Numbered from the stretch's first letter, positions 1-6,775 are shown. The stretch: 11,065 bases of DNA from JBLHKE01 sp047619485 (GCA_047619485.1 JBLHKE010000199.1:1-11065), one strand, 5' to 3'. The notes: generated by a model not told the origin, from the sequence alone. A program made the numbers and translations.

Positions 1-16
1 CAGGAAGCTCTCAACG

Positions 17-385
17 TCATTGTTCGCTTTGCTTCGCTGTCTTGATATTCGCCCAAAATATTCGGATCAGTCCGTCATTTTGTCTGATGCGCGGTTCGAT
101 TCGCTTTCCGTCGTCAACTAGCGGCAATCGAACCGCCAGGCGGATCCAGCGGATTGTTTCGCGTAGTTCTTTGTGCGCAACCTTCATCTTGTGGATAAAA
201 TCATTTTCCGATTCCGCGGCCTGAGCCTCTCCATGATGCGCCATTGGAGCCGTGCCAATCCTCAACACCTGACCAGCCAAATAGCGGCCAGCCGCAGTCC
301 CGGGCAGGGATTCCGAAAACCGAACCACCCTCGCAGCAAAATTCAACAGTCGTTCCTCAAGATCATCATCAGCTTCCTCCTTCAT
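17..385 (-). CDS. Four-helix-bundle protein, 23S rRNA intervening-sequence (IVP) family
   Basis: A 122-residue protein that I recognise as a member of the small four-helix-bundle family first found inside 23S rRNA intervening sequences and now known widely as a stand-alone gene. Its biochemical function is unknown. The family pattern is visible: a first helix around residues 12-28, then TAAGRYLAGQVLRIGTAPMA (residues 30-49), then an HHGEAQAAES stretch and long amphipathic helices through DFIHKMKVAHKELRETIRWI. The length is typical, so it looks intact. The start is the ATG at 383-385; no clear Shine-Dalgarno sequence precedes it. It is divergent from the TPR gene at 490, and an AACGTT-rich repeat lies between them. 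Genes of this family are often isolated and patchily distributed, so it may be a recent arrival, but nothing here proves mobility. Family call is firm; role is unknown. Confidence 0.85.
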   Translation of the reverse strand: MKEEADDDLEERLLNFAARVVRFSESLPGTAAGRYLAGQVLRIGTAPMAHHGEAQAAESENDFIHKMKVAHKELRETIRWIRLAVRLPLVDDGKRIEPRIRQNDGLIRIFWANIKTAKQSEQ

Positions 386-445
386 AGAGAGATCATCTCA
401 GAAACAACCACCGATTCAAACCCGAAGCCACCCACAACAGTCAAC

Positions 446-484
446 TTGAACGTTGAAAGTTCGAAGTTGAACGTTCAACGTTCT
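446..484. repeat. AACGTT-rich short tandem/inverted repeat
   Basis: TTGAACGTTGAA at 446-457 is repeated 21 bases later as the perfect palindrome TTGAACGTTCAA at 467-478. AACGTT occurs three times (449-454, 470-475, 477-482). Because the core is itself a palindrome, the two copies are both direct and near-inverted repeats. The block ends about six bases before the start codon of the TPR gene, so it occupies its 5' untranslated region. It could be a dispersed repeat or an operator shared by the two divergent genes; the sequence alone does not decide. Confidence 0.6.
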
Positions 485-489
485 CCCCA

Positions 490-2661
490 ATGCCCCGCCT
501 CCTCCTAATCTCCCTTCTCCTCTGCTGTGGCCTACTCCACGCCCAGGACGCATCTAAGAAACCTGCGATGCGCGGCTCGATTATCGAGGATCGCGCTGCG
601 CGCAAGTTGCTCGACGCTGGCGATCTACGCGCCGAGGCGGACGAGACCGACAAGGCGGTCGAGATCTGGCAGTCGGTGATCGAGCGCTACCCGCGCAGCC
701 GTGTTCGCTTCGATGCGCACATGCGGCTGGGCAACTTCCTCCTCGAGAAGCAGCGCGCGTTCGACAAGGCACGCGGGCATTTCGAGGCTGCCTCGTCCGA
801 GGACAACCCAGATGAGGAAAAGCGTGCCGAGGCGACGCTCAACACCGGAATCTGCTTCTACGAGAATCGACATTACGGCAAGTGCTTCACCATCATGCGC
901 CAGATCATCGAGGACTTCCCCGCTTCCGGACACGTCAACAGCGCCTACTACTACATCGGGCTCGGCCACTTCAAACTCGGCCACTACAGCCGTGCGATCG
1001 CGGCCCTAGAACGAGTCGGCACCGCGCTCTCCACCCAGGATCTGCGCATCGAAAAAGTCGAGGCTGGCCGGCGGCTCTACATCAAGATCGACGACAAGGA
1101 CCTCGCCATCCTCGAACCCGGCCAGCCAGTCAAGGTCATCTGCAAGACCACCAGCGGCGATAGCGAGGTGGTCGATTGCCTACCCGTCGGTCGCAATGTG
1201 CGCATGGCGCTCGGCTCGATCCCCACCACCCTCGGCAAAGGCACGCCAGACAACGGCCAGTTGGAAGTCAAAGGCGGCGACCAGATCGAAGTCCTCTACA
1301 CCGACGAGCACACCGCCGAGAAGAAGTTCAACCAGAAGCGCCTCAAGCGGGTGCAGGTGGTCGGCAACGCCAGCATCCATATCATGGACGGTTCGTTCCG
1401 CGAGACACTCGGCGGCGTCGTCCTCGGTAAGGGGGCGAACCTGCAGGTAGCCGACGCCGATTTCGATCGTAGCGGCAAGGCAGATACCCTGCAGGCGTCC
1501 GCCGAAATTTGGCGCAGGAAAACCTTGGATGAAATCGAGAATGAGAAAGCTGAACGCGCGGCAAAGGAGACGCCACCCGAGGAGAAACTTAATCTCTACA
1601 AACGCCTCGACCAACTCCCCCTCACCTTCACCGAGAGCGAGGCTCACAGCGGCACCTTCCGTTCAAGCGCCCCGCTACAGAACTCCTCCGAGTCGATCGC
1701 TGGCGACGACAAACTACAGGCACGCCCCGGCGATCTGCTGCGACTCGCCTATCTCGATGAGGTCAACATCACCAACGTGCCGCGCGCCCTCATCAGCGAG
1801 GCCAAGTGCATCGAGGGCAATCTCGGTGACGTGCGCGTGACCAAATCGAAGATTTCAGACGAGGAGTTGCGCCTGCGCACTAAACTAAAAACCGCCTCCG
1901 CCCTCACCCACATCGGAAGCCACTACAGCGAGTTCGGCCTGGAGGACAAGGCGAAACTCAAATACAACGAGGCGCTGCAGGTCTGTGAGGAGATCTACGA
2001 GGACGCCAGGAAGGTCGGTGGTAGCCTGCTTGAGCAGACCTACGTCCAGTTGTGGCGGATCTACTTTGCCATGGACGAGCTCAATCTCGCCCTCGCGATG
2101 AGCCAGCGCTTGCAGCGCGAATTTCCCAACTCGACCTTCGTCGATGAGGCGATTCTCCAGCAGGCGCACGTCGCCCGGAAGAAAGGAGATCTGCCGCGCG
2201 CGATCAGCCTCTACTCCAACCTGGTAAAACTCCAGGAGAGCCCGCTCAAAGGCGAAGGCCAGTTCGGCATCGGTGAGTGCTACGAGGAGATGGCGAGCAA
2301 GGCCAAGGCCGAACAGGCGGCGCCACTCTACGAACGCGCCTTCGAGGCCTACAAGCGCGTCTACGAGCAGTTCCCCGACAGTGGCCGCGTCGGTGATGCT
2401 GTGGCGAAGATGGCGAACTTCTACTACCAGCGGAAAGACTACGCACGGGCGATCGACGTGTTCGAGAACGTGCTCGACGAGCATCCCGACGCGAACTTCC
2501 TCGACGTGATCCTGTTCAACTACGGACGCTGCCTCTACCGGCTCGAGCGCAAGGCCGAAGCGCGAAAGAAGTTCGACATCCTCATCAGCGATTTTCCCGA
2601 AAGCCCACTAGCGACCGAGGCGAAAAAAATCACTGAAGCTTTGGCGAGAGCAACAAAGTAG
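490..2661 (+). CDS. Exported tetratricopeptide-repeat protein with a central beta-rich duplication
   Basis: A 723-residue protein, probably periplasmic or cell-envelope associated. Residues 1-18 are a signal peptide (Arg3, a leucine/cysteine-rich core, LLHA followed by Q19), which favours this ATG over the internal Met27. Residues 35-180 and 465-720 are helical TPR-like repeats with recurring patterns such as ERYPRS, EDFPASGHVN, REFPNSTFVDE, EQFPDSGRVGDAVAKMA, DEHPDANFLD and SDFPESPLATEA, resembling the YbgF/BamD type of outer-membrane TPR. Between them, residues about 195-430 hold two related beta-rich modules: SGDSEVVDCLP...GQLEVKGGDQIEVLYTDEHT, then ADADFDRSGKADTL...LTFTESEAHSGTF...LQARPGDLLRLAYLDE. 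The domain order TPR-beta-beta-TPR suggests a scaffold that binds partners by its TPRs. I recognise the style from Verrucomicrobiota proteins of unknown function. It appears monocistronic. No enzyme motif is visible. Confidence 0.85.
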   Translation: MPRLLLISLLLCCGLLHAQDASKKPAMRGSIIEDRAARKLLDAGDLRAEADETDKAVEIWQSVIERYPRSRVRFDAHMRLGNFLLEKQRAFDKARGHFEAASSEDNPDEEKRAEATLNTGICFYENRHYGKCFTIMRQIIEDFPASGHVNSAYYYIGLGHFKLGHYSRAIAALERVGTALSTQDLRIEKVEAGRRLYIKIDDKDLAILEPGQPVKVICKTTSGDSEVVDCLPVGRNVRMALGSIPTTLGKGTPDNGQLEVKGGDQIEVLYTDEHTAEKKFNQKRLKRVQVVGNASIHIMDGSFRETLGGVVLGKGANLQVADADFDRSGKADTLQASAEIWRRKTLDEIENEKAERAAKETPPEEKLNLYKRLDQLPLTFTESEAHSGTFRSSAPLQNSSESIAGDDKLQARPGDLLRLAYLDEVNITNVPRALISEAKCIEGNLGDVRVTKSKISDEELRLRTKLKTASALTHIGSHYSEFGLEDKAKLKYNEALQVCEEIYEDARKVGGSLLEQTYVQLWRIYFAMDELNLALAMSQRLQREFPNSTFVDEAILQQAHVARKKGDLPRAISLYSNLVKLQESPLKGEGQFGIGECYEEMASKAKAEQAAPLYERAFEAYKRVYEQFPDSGRVGDAVAKMANFYYQRKDYARAIDVFENVLDEHPDANFLDVILFNYGRCLYRLERKAEARKKFDILISDFPESPLATEAKKITEALARATK

Positions 2662-2676
2662 CTGGGGATTGCAGCG

Positions 2677-2714
2677 GTAACTTCGATTTGCAATCGAAGC
2701 CCAGTGCCGAAGCC
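2677..2714 (+). repeat. Dispersed palindromic repeat, copy 1
   Basis: GTAACTTCGATTTGCAATCG opens the copy, and 2681-2699 forms an eight-base-pair hairpin (CTTCGATT-TGC-AATCGAAG). The sequence after it, two bases then CAGTGCC, one base, AAGC, matches base for base the layout of the copy at 10977-11014. A competing fold is possible just upstream: GATTGCA (2667-2673) pairs with TGCAATC (2689-2695), and CTGGG (2662-2666) with CCCAG (2700-2704). Lying directly after the TPR stop codon, it may also help end or protect that transcript, although no T-run follows. Confidence 0.65.
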
Positions 2715-2915
2715 GATTTACTTGGCACCACCAATATTTGCCGGTTCTGACCGGAGCCCGTAGCTGATTCCGTTCGAGCATTGGCCATCAGAAAATGGGA
2801 TCGCTTCGGCGGACGCAGCCTCTAAAGGCTACGCTACGATTCGGCTAAGACTCACTCCTGCCCGCCTCGCGAGGCATTCGCGGCACCTCGAGCAGACAAG
2901 AATGTCCGCCCTCCG

Positions 2916-2935
2916 AAAATGCCGACTCTCGGCAT
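2916..2935 (-). terminator. Intrinsic terminator after nth
   Basis: On the minus strand ATGCCGA and TCGGCAT form a seven-base-pair stem with a three-base GAG loop, and the transcript then has a short U-run (TTTT). It lies about 40 bases beyond the nth stop codon. The stem is short and the U-run is minimal, so efficiency is uncertain. An 11-base inverted repeat (2854-2864 with 2948-2958) brackets it. Confidence 0.55.
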
Positions 2936-2975
2936 GATTCCTGAGAACGGGCAGGAGTCGCCGTCTAACAGTTGG

Positions 2976-3629
2976 CTACGCCTTCTTCGTCTTCACCGCC
3001 CGCTTTCTCTCCGGGAACAGCGCCCGACAAATCCCACACACCATCCCATCGCATCCCCGCGCCGAGCAGTGCTCGCGGCCGTAGAAGATGATTTGCAGAT
3101 GCAGCTTGTTCCAAGACTCCTCGGGGAAGAGCCGCTTCAGATCTTTTTCGGTCTGCACGACGTTCTTACCGTTGGTCAGCTTCCAGCGCTGCGCTAGCCG
3201 GTGGATGTGCGTGTCGACCGGAAACGCCGGATAGCCGAAGGCCTGCGACATCACCACGGAAGCAGTCTTGTGGCCGACACCAGGAAGCTCCTCCAGATCT
3301 TCGAAAGTTGCTGGCACCTTACCACCATGCTTTTCCAAGAGAATCTCTGACAGCCCTTTAATAGCCGTCGCCTTGCGTGGAGCGAGTCCACATGGGCGCA
3401 CGCACCCGTCGATCGTTTCGACGCTCAACTTCGCCATCTTCTGCGGCGTGTTGGCTTTCTTGAACAACGCAGGCGTCACCAGGTTGACCCGCACATCCGT
3501 GCACTGGGCGGAAAGTAATACCGCGACCAATAAGGTAAACGAATCCGTATGATCCAGTGGGATTGGCGTCTCGGGATAGAGCTCCTCGAGCTTCTCTAGG
3601 ACGAAGGTCGCCCTCTCAGTCTTCGTCAC
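2976..3629 (-). CDS. nth: Endonuclease III (DNA glycosylase/AP lyase)
   Basis: A 217-residue HhH-GPD base-excision repair enzyme that removes oxidised pyrimidines and cuts the abasic site by beta-elimination. The helix-hairpin-helix ELPGVGHKTASVV (residues 114-126) carries the catalytic lysine K121, and FPVDTHIHRLAQR carries the catalytic aspartate D139. LLSAQCTD near residue 40 is the usual N-terminal motif. Length matches the family. The C-terminal cluster region is unusual: cysteines at 188, 193, 198 and 201 (C-x4-C-x4-C-x2-C) rather than the classical C-x6-C-x2-C-x5-C, so whether a 4Fe-4S cluster binds is open. The start is GTG (3627-3629), the only one that keeps the N-terminal helix; no Shine-Dalgarno sequence is visible. 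It lies 30 bases after the 3D lipoprotein gene on the same strand and may be read from that promoter. Confidence 0.95.
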   Translation of the reverse strand: MTKTERATFVLEKLEELYPETPIPLDHTDSFTLLVAVLLSAQCTDVRVNLVTPALFKKANTPQKMAKLSVETIDGCVRPCGLAPRKATAIKGLSEILLEKHGGKVPATFEDLEELPGVGHKTASVVMSQAFGYPAFPVDTHIHRLAQRWKLTNGKNVVQTEKDLKRLFPEESWNKLHLQIIFYGREHCSARGCDGMVCGICRALFPERKRAVKTKKA

Positions 3630-3642
3630 AGGGACAAATTAC

Positions 3643-3659
3643 TCAGGTTCGAAACCTGA
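3643..3659 (-). terminator. Hairpin between the 3D lipoprotein gene and nth
   Basis: TCAGGTT and AACCTGA form a perfect seven-base-pair stem with a three-base loop, starting right after the TAG stop of the lipoprotein gene. The sequence after it on the minus strand is GTAATTTG, a poor U-run. It may be a weak terminator or attenuator that lowers read-through into nth, or an RNA-stability element. The hairpin itself is plain; its role is inferred. Confidence 0.4.
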
Positions 3660-4262
3660 CTAGGCTCCGACCTTGGGCTTGAGATCTTTATACATCTGCC
3701 AGCAATGGGGCGCTGCGTGCTTGCGACCGGAAAGCAGGCTGTAGCTGCTCTTGTAGCAGCCCCACTCAACGATCTCGATGTCGATGTTGCGAACGCCCCA
3801 AGCACGCATCATGGAGAGATTCGGCTTGTAGATATCGATCGTGTCGGTTCCTACCAAAGCGCTGCCATAGTCATCGATGACGTATAGGTGCGGCTGCCCG
3901 ACGATCCTGAACTTAGTCCCTAGCGGGTAGCGCGACCAATCAGCCGCGGCGCTGCGAATCTTACCATACAACAAGGTCGTTCCGATGGCATTTTTCCTAC
4001 CATAGATGCCACCTTTTTCATTTTCTGCATGCGAGTAGGAAGTGGTACGCACGTGCCGAACTCTGCTATTGCGAGTCTTTGAGCTCGTCGGCGATCGCGA
4101 GATCTGTGAATAAGGGCGCGCAGCCTCCACATTGACCCTAGCCGGCTTGCCATATTTATTCGAAAGCGGTGAGCGAGCGTTCAACGAGCTGGTCGTCGGG
4201 GAGCACGAACAAAGCACAGCTCCAAGAAGTGACAGAGCGATGGGAACTTTAAAATTCTTCAT
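3660..4262 (-). CDS. 3D-domain (double-psi beta-barrel) lipoprotein
   Basis: A 200-residue predicted lipoprotein. Residues 1-20 are a lipoprotein signal (Lys3 and Lys5, a hydrophobic core, then LCSC with the likely lipidated Cys20), followed by a Ser/Arg-rich linker to about residue 70. Residues 71-168 match the 3D domain found in MltA and in Gram-positive resuscitation-factor-like proteins: AAADWSRYPLGTKFRI, VIDDYGSALVGTDTIDIYKP and a closing WGVRNIDIEIVEWG. The three namesake aspartates appear to be D108, D131 and D143. The family barrel is linked to peptidoglycan cleavage (lytic transglycosylase), so a cell-wall role anchored in a membrane is likely, but activity is not proven. Two cysteines, C169 and C187, flank the end and could form a disulphide. 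The gene has its own promoter region and is more AT-rich than its neighbours. RlpA is a less likely alternative because the three-Asp pattern fits 3D better. Confidence 0.85.
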   Translation of the reverse strand: MKNFKVPIALSLLGAVLCSCSPTTSSLNARSPLSNKYGKPARVNVEAARPYSQISRSPTSSKTRNSRVRHVRTTSYSHAENEKGGIYGRKNAIGTTLLYGKIRSAAADWSRYPLGTKFRIVGQPHLYVIDDYGSALVGTDTIDIYKPNLSMMRAWGVRNIDIEIVEWGCYKSSYSLLSGRKHAAPHCWQMYKDLKPKVGA

Positions 4263-4316
4263 TAGAAACGCGTTAAACTTATTAATAAATATTAACTATT
4301 AAGTAATAGAGACTAA

Positions 4317-4345
4317 ACTTTACCTCGTTTGAGGTATGATGTAAA
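4317..4345 (-). promoter_or_regulatory. Putative sigma-70-type promoter for the 3D lipoprotein gene
   Basis: Read on the minus strand, TTTACA (4345-4340, five of six matches to TTGACA) is followed after 17 bases by TAAAGT (4322-4317, four of six to TATAAT). The start codon lies about 55 bases downstream in AT-rich sequence. The spacer contains TACCTC-GTTT-GAGGTA (4321-4336), a perfect six-base inverted repeat, and CTTTAC/GTAAAG (4318-4323 with 4341-4346) forms a wider inverted pair. The arrangement could be an operator that blocks polymerase binding. Confidence 0.45.
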
Positions 4346-4420
4346 GCCGATTCACTACCCTGGACCCGCATAGTTTACCACATTTTCGCAGTTCTGTCTC
4401 TCAGATTATGGAAATTTGAT

Positions 4421-4438
4421 AAAATGTGAACACATTTT
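4421..4438 (-). terminator. AT-rich palindrome after the AAA+ ATPase gene, possible terminator
   Basis: AAAATGTG-AA-CACATTTT is a perfect 18-base palindrome about 20 bases beyond the ATPase stop codon. As RNA it gives a seven-base-pair stem with a four-base loop ending in four U residues. The stem has only two G-C pairs, so it would be a weak terminator; a protein-binding site for the neighbouring promoter region is the alternative. Confidence 0.35.
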
Positions 4439-4456
4439 CATTTACGGGCATTTGAC

Positions 4457-6124
4457 CTAGAGATTCCTAAAGATCTCCGGCACAAAGCTCAAGTCGGACG
4501 CCTCCTCCACCGCCATGCGGATTTGCGCCTGCATAATCTCGGCAGGAACCGGATTCTGATATTCATCCAGACAGTCTCTCAGCGCCGGCACAGGCTCAAG
4601 CCCTCTGGTTTTCATCAAGCGATAAACCTTAATAGCCAATGACTCGGCGGCGCCTGGAGTCACTAGCTCCGGAATCAGATGCCTCAACTCCTCGAACGCC
4701 GATTTCGGAAGCTTCACCTTCTGCTTCTTACAGAGCGCACGGATCAGGAAGAAGCCCTCCTCTGGCGTGGTGCTCGGAAAGAGCGGGATCTTCACATCGA
4801 CACGCCCAGGGCGTTTCAGATCCACCTCGATCAAATCAGGGCGACTCGAAGCCAAGATCCACAGGATTCGACCGCGATTGTCCCGATTGCTCATTTCCTT
4901 GGCCATCATCGAGTAGACGCGTCCAGAAACACCAGAATCTCCAGAGCCCGAGTCGCGCCTGCCGAGCGCCTGATCGGCCTCGTCGACGAACACCACACAC
5001 CGACCGAGAGCGTGCAGCAGGCTGAAAATTTTCTCCAGATTTCCCTCGGTGCTACCGACCCATTTATCGCGGAAATTTTTAAATTTCACTACCGGCACGC
5101 CAGCCTCCCCTGCGAGGCATTCGACCATGTAGGTCTTGCCGGTGCCGACCGGCCCACAGAGCAAGTAGCCCATCGGCATGGCCGAGGTATCGCCCTGCTG
5201 CCAGAGGGCAACGTCCTGGCGGATCCATTCCTTCACCGCCTCCTGCCCGTAGACGTCATCGAGCGTTCGTTCCGACTCGATGAATTCGATTAGCCCGTTG
5301 CAATCCCGCTCGACAAGTTCCTTTTTCAGATCCGAGAGGTCGTCCGGGCGCAGCGTCTCCTTCTTGTGCTCCTTGCGCTTCAGCAGGCTCTCAAGGGCAC
5401 TCAGCGTGGCACCGGTGAGTTGGCTGGCTGGCTCATCGAGCGCCTCGGCGTATTCGGCAAGCGCCACCCCATGCTTCGGCAACATCGCACGCATCGCCTG
5501 CTCGAGTTCATGCGCCGACGGCAGCGGCACCTGGATCGAGTGCGTGCGTGGGTCGGTGACGATGAGCGGGTGCAGGTCGTTGAGGTTTTCGCTGATCAGG
5601 AAGGTGGCGTGATTGACCTCGCTGATCAGCGTCTCGCTCGCCCAGTCACGCACTAGCAATGCCATCGCGTTGAGGTCGTAGTTGAGGCCACCCTGCAGCG
5701 ATGGGATCACCAAGTGCGCCGCCTTGATAATGATAGCCACCTGTGGGTTGGCCTTCTTGAGCCGCTTCAAGTTCCCACAGTAGCGCAGGAAGCGCGTCAT
5801 GAGTTCGATCGCTTCGCGCGGCTTGCGCGGCATCGACCCGCGTTCTTTGAAGGTCGGCCACTGGCCGAAAAAATCGCCACCACGCTCGACTCGCAGACCG
5901 TTGCCAAGGTCGTAACTCAGAATGACATCGAACGAGGGCAGCAGCGATTCCTCGAGGAAATCCGCTAGGCTGCCGAGCTTCGCGCTGCCATCGCTGCCCG
6001 CCAGCAGGAGGCGATCGTTGACATTGCCGTGCAGGATGAATTGCGTCGTCGCGTTGCTCTCGTAGAGATCAACCAACTCGCGGGACCAGTCTGGTAAGGT
6101 GGGCATTTTATTTGGGCGGAACAT
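4457..6124 (-). CDS. Two-module classical AAA+ ATPase (Ycf46/Vps4-like)
   Basis: A 555-residue cytoplasmic ATPase. The C-terminal module (about 285-510) is complete: Walker A GPVGTGKT (324-331), pore loop KWVGSTEGNL (354-363) with the aromatic-hydrophobic-Gly signature W355-V356-G357, Walker B CVVFVDEAD (376-384), sensor 1 ILASSRPDLI (Ser where Asn is usual), and arginine-finger region LKRPGRVDV (436-444). Residues 15-205 look like a second AAA-like fold (FILHGNVNDRLLL, VAIIIKAAHLVI, ATFLISENLNDLHPLI) that lacks a Walker A and so should not hydrolyse ATP. This layout resembles Ycf46-type and other classical AAA proteins that thread or disassemble protein partners. The ATG at 6122-6124 is preceded by GGGGGA (6130-6135) at five-base spacing; Met7 is the alternative start. 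It is divergent from the flavoprotein gene and lies near a co-oriented PspA gene, a possible substrate. The substrate is not shown by the sequence. Confidence 0.85.
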   Translation of the reverse strand: MFRPNKMPTLPDWSRELVDLYESNATTQFILHGNVNDRLLLAGSDGSAKLGSLADFLEESLLPSFDVILSYDLGNGLRVERGGDFFGQWPTFKERGSMPRKPREAIELMTRFLRYCGNLKRLKKANPQVAIIIKAAHLVIPSLQGGLNYDLNAMALLVRDWASETLISEVNHATFLISENLNDLHPLIVTDPRTHSIQVPLPSAHELEQAMRAMLPKHGVALAEYAEALDEPASQLTGATLSALESLLKRKEHKKETLRPDDLSDLKKELVERDCNGLIEFIESERTLDDVYGQEAVKEWIRQDVALWQQGDTSAMPMGYLLCGPVGTGKTYMVECLAGEAGVPVVKFKNFRDKWVGSTEGNLEKIFSLLHALGRCVVFVDEADQALGRRDSGSGDSGVSGRVYSMMAKEMSNRDNRGRILWILASSRPDLIEVDLKRPGRVDVKIPLFPSTTPEEGFFLIRALCKKQKVKLPKSAFEELRHLIPELVTPGAAESLAIKVYRLMKTRGLEPVPALRDCLDEYQNPVPAEIMQAQIRMAVEEASDLSFVPEIFRNL

Positions 6125-6142
6125 AGCAGTCCCCCATGCCGT

Positions 6143-6156
6143 TTGTCGAGCGACAA
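6143..6156. promoter_or_regulatory. Palindrome in the divergent promoter region, possible operator
   Basis: TTGTCG-AG-CGACAA is a perfect six-base inverted repeat with a two-base centre, placed 19 bases upstream of the ATPase start codon and about 50 upstream of the flavoprotein start codon. It is the only clear symmetric site in the 84-base divergent gap. It could bind a dimeric regulator of either gene. No regulator is encoded nearby, so this is a candidate only. Confidence 0.3.
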
Positions 6157-6208
6157 GCCCGATCTCTATCGACGACGAAGAGGTGCATCCGCGCTAGTTT
6201 TGCGCACT

Positions 6209-6751
6209 ATGGGAAAAGAATTTGATCAGATCGACTCCTCCATCCGAACTTGGATTGAAAAGCAAAAACTCTTCTTCGTCGCCACTGCGCCGAGTTCGGC
6301 AGATGGGCTCGTCAACCTTTCACCGAAGGGCATGGACTCCTTCCGGGTTCTCGGACCAAACACGATCGCCTACCTCGATCTCACCGGCAGTGGGATCGAA
6401 ACGATCGCCCATTTGAAAGACAACCCGCGGATCACCGTGATGATGTGCGCGTTCGAGGGGCCACCGAAAATTTTCCGATTTTACGGCAGAGGGGAAGCGT
6501 TCTTGGCTGGATCGGATCGCTACAAAGAGCTACTCCCAAAGTTCGGCCAGCTCCCCGGCGCAAGATCGATCATCCATATCGAACTCGACCGCATCATCGA
6601 TTCTTGTGGCTACTCGATCCCACTTTACGAACACGCTGGGGATCGGGATGTCCTGAGCAAGTGGGCCGACGCAAAAGGAGAACAAGGCGTGCGCGACTAC
6701 CAGCAGGAAAAAAACCGCACCAGCCTAGACGGCCTAGAAGGGATGCCCTAG
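6209..6751 (+). CDS. Pyridoxamine 5'-phosphate oxidase-like flavoprotein
   Basis: A 180-residue FMN-binding split-barrel protein. The pattern VNLSPKGMDSFRVLGPNTIA, then AYLDLTGSGIETIAHLKDNP, then MMCAFEGPPKIFRFYGRGEA is that of a widespread PNPOx-like group of unknown substrate, distinct from true PdxH. Members bind flavin (FMN or F420) or haem and are proposed to be oxidoreductases. The start ATG at 6209 places the first helix (IDSSIRTWIEKQKLFFVATA) correctly; the reading frame stays open 66 bases further upstream to an in-frame ATG at 6143, but those codons look non-coding. No Shine-Dalgarno sequence. It sits alone on the plus strand between the ATPase and PspA genes, which run the other way, ending 24 bases from the PspA stop codon. 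Nothing ties its function to them. Fold family is confident, reaction unknown. Confidence 0.85.
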   Translation: MGKEFDQIDSSIRTWIEKQKLFFVATAPSSADGLVNLSPKGMDSFRVLGPNTIAYLDLTGSGIETIAHLKDNPRITVMMCAFEGPPKIFRFYGRGEAFLAGSDRYKELLPKFGQLPGARSIIHIELDRIIDSCGYSIPLYEHAGDRDVLSKWADAKGEQGVRDYQQEKNRTSLDGLEGMP

Positions 6752-6775
6752 TCAGACGCCGACAACCCGTTGCTG

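Larger units (their letters stand above)
2662..2975. other. Intergenic region with repeat remnants, no gene
   Basis: No credible coding region is present in these 314 bases. They separate the convergent TPR gene and nth. They hold a dispersed palindromic repeat (2677-2714), a 12-base palindrome GCCTCGCGAGGC (2864-2875), an 11-base inverted repeat (2854-2864 with 2948-2958), and the minus-strand terminator inside it. The stretch AGCCTCTAAAGGCT at 2817-2830 is another small hairpin. This density of hairpins looks like a collection of decayed intergenic repeat elements. Confidence 0.7.

Noticed and set aside
446..484. CRISPR-like direct repeats
   Set aside because: Only two short copies with a nine-base gap, and the unit is a palindrome in an intergenic leader; no array and no cas genes.
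1885..2484. A 199-codon open frame antisense to the TPR gene
   Set aside because: It mirrors the high-GC3 codon pattern of the plus-strand gene, has no domain, and the plus strand encodes clear TPRs through the same bases.
2919..3197. A 92-codon plus-strand frame at the end of nth
   Set aside because: It starts inside the terminator hairpin and runs antisense to the conserved C-terminus of nth.
3643..3659. tRNA T-arm-like GGTTCGAAACC sequence
   Set aside because: It resembles a T-loop, but the bases on either side are coding sequence of nth and the lipoprotein, and no acceptor, D or anticodon arms can be built.
4679..5293. A 204-codon plus-strand open frame inside the ATPase gene
   Set aside because: The minus strand encodes intact Walker A and B motifs here; the plus frame is rich in Arg, His and Pro with no recognisable motif.
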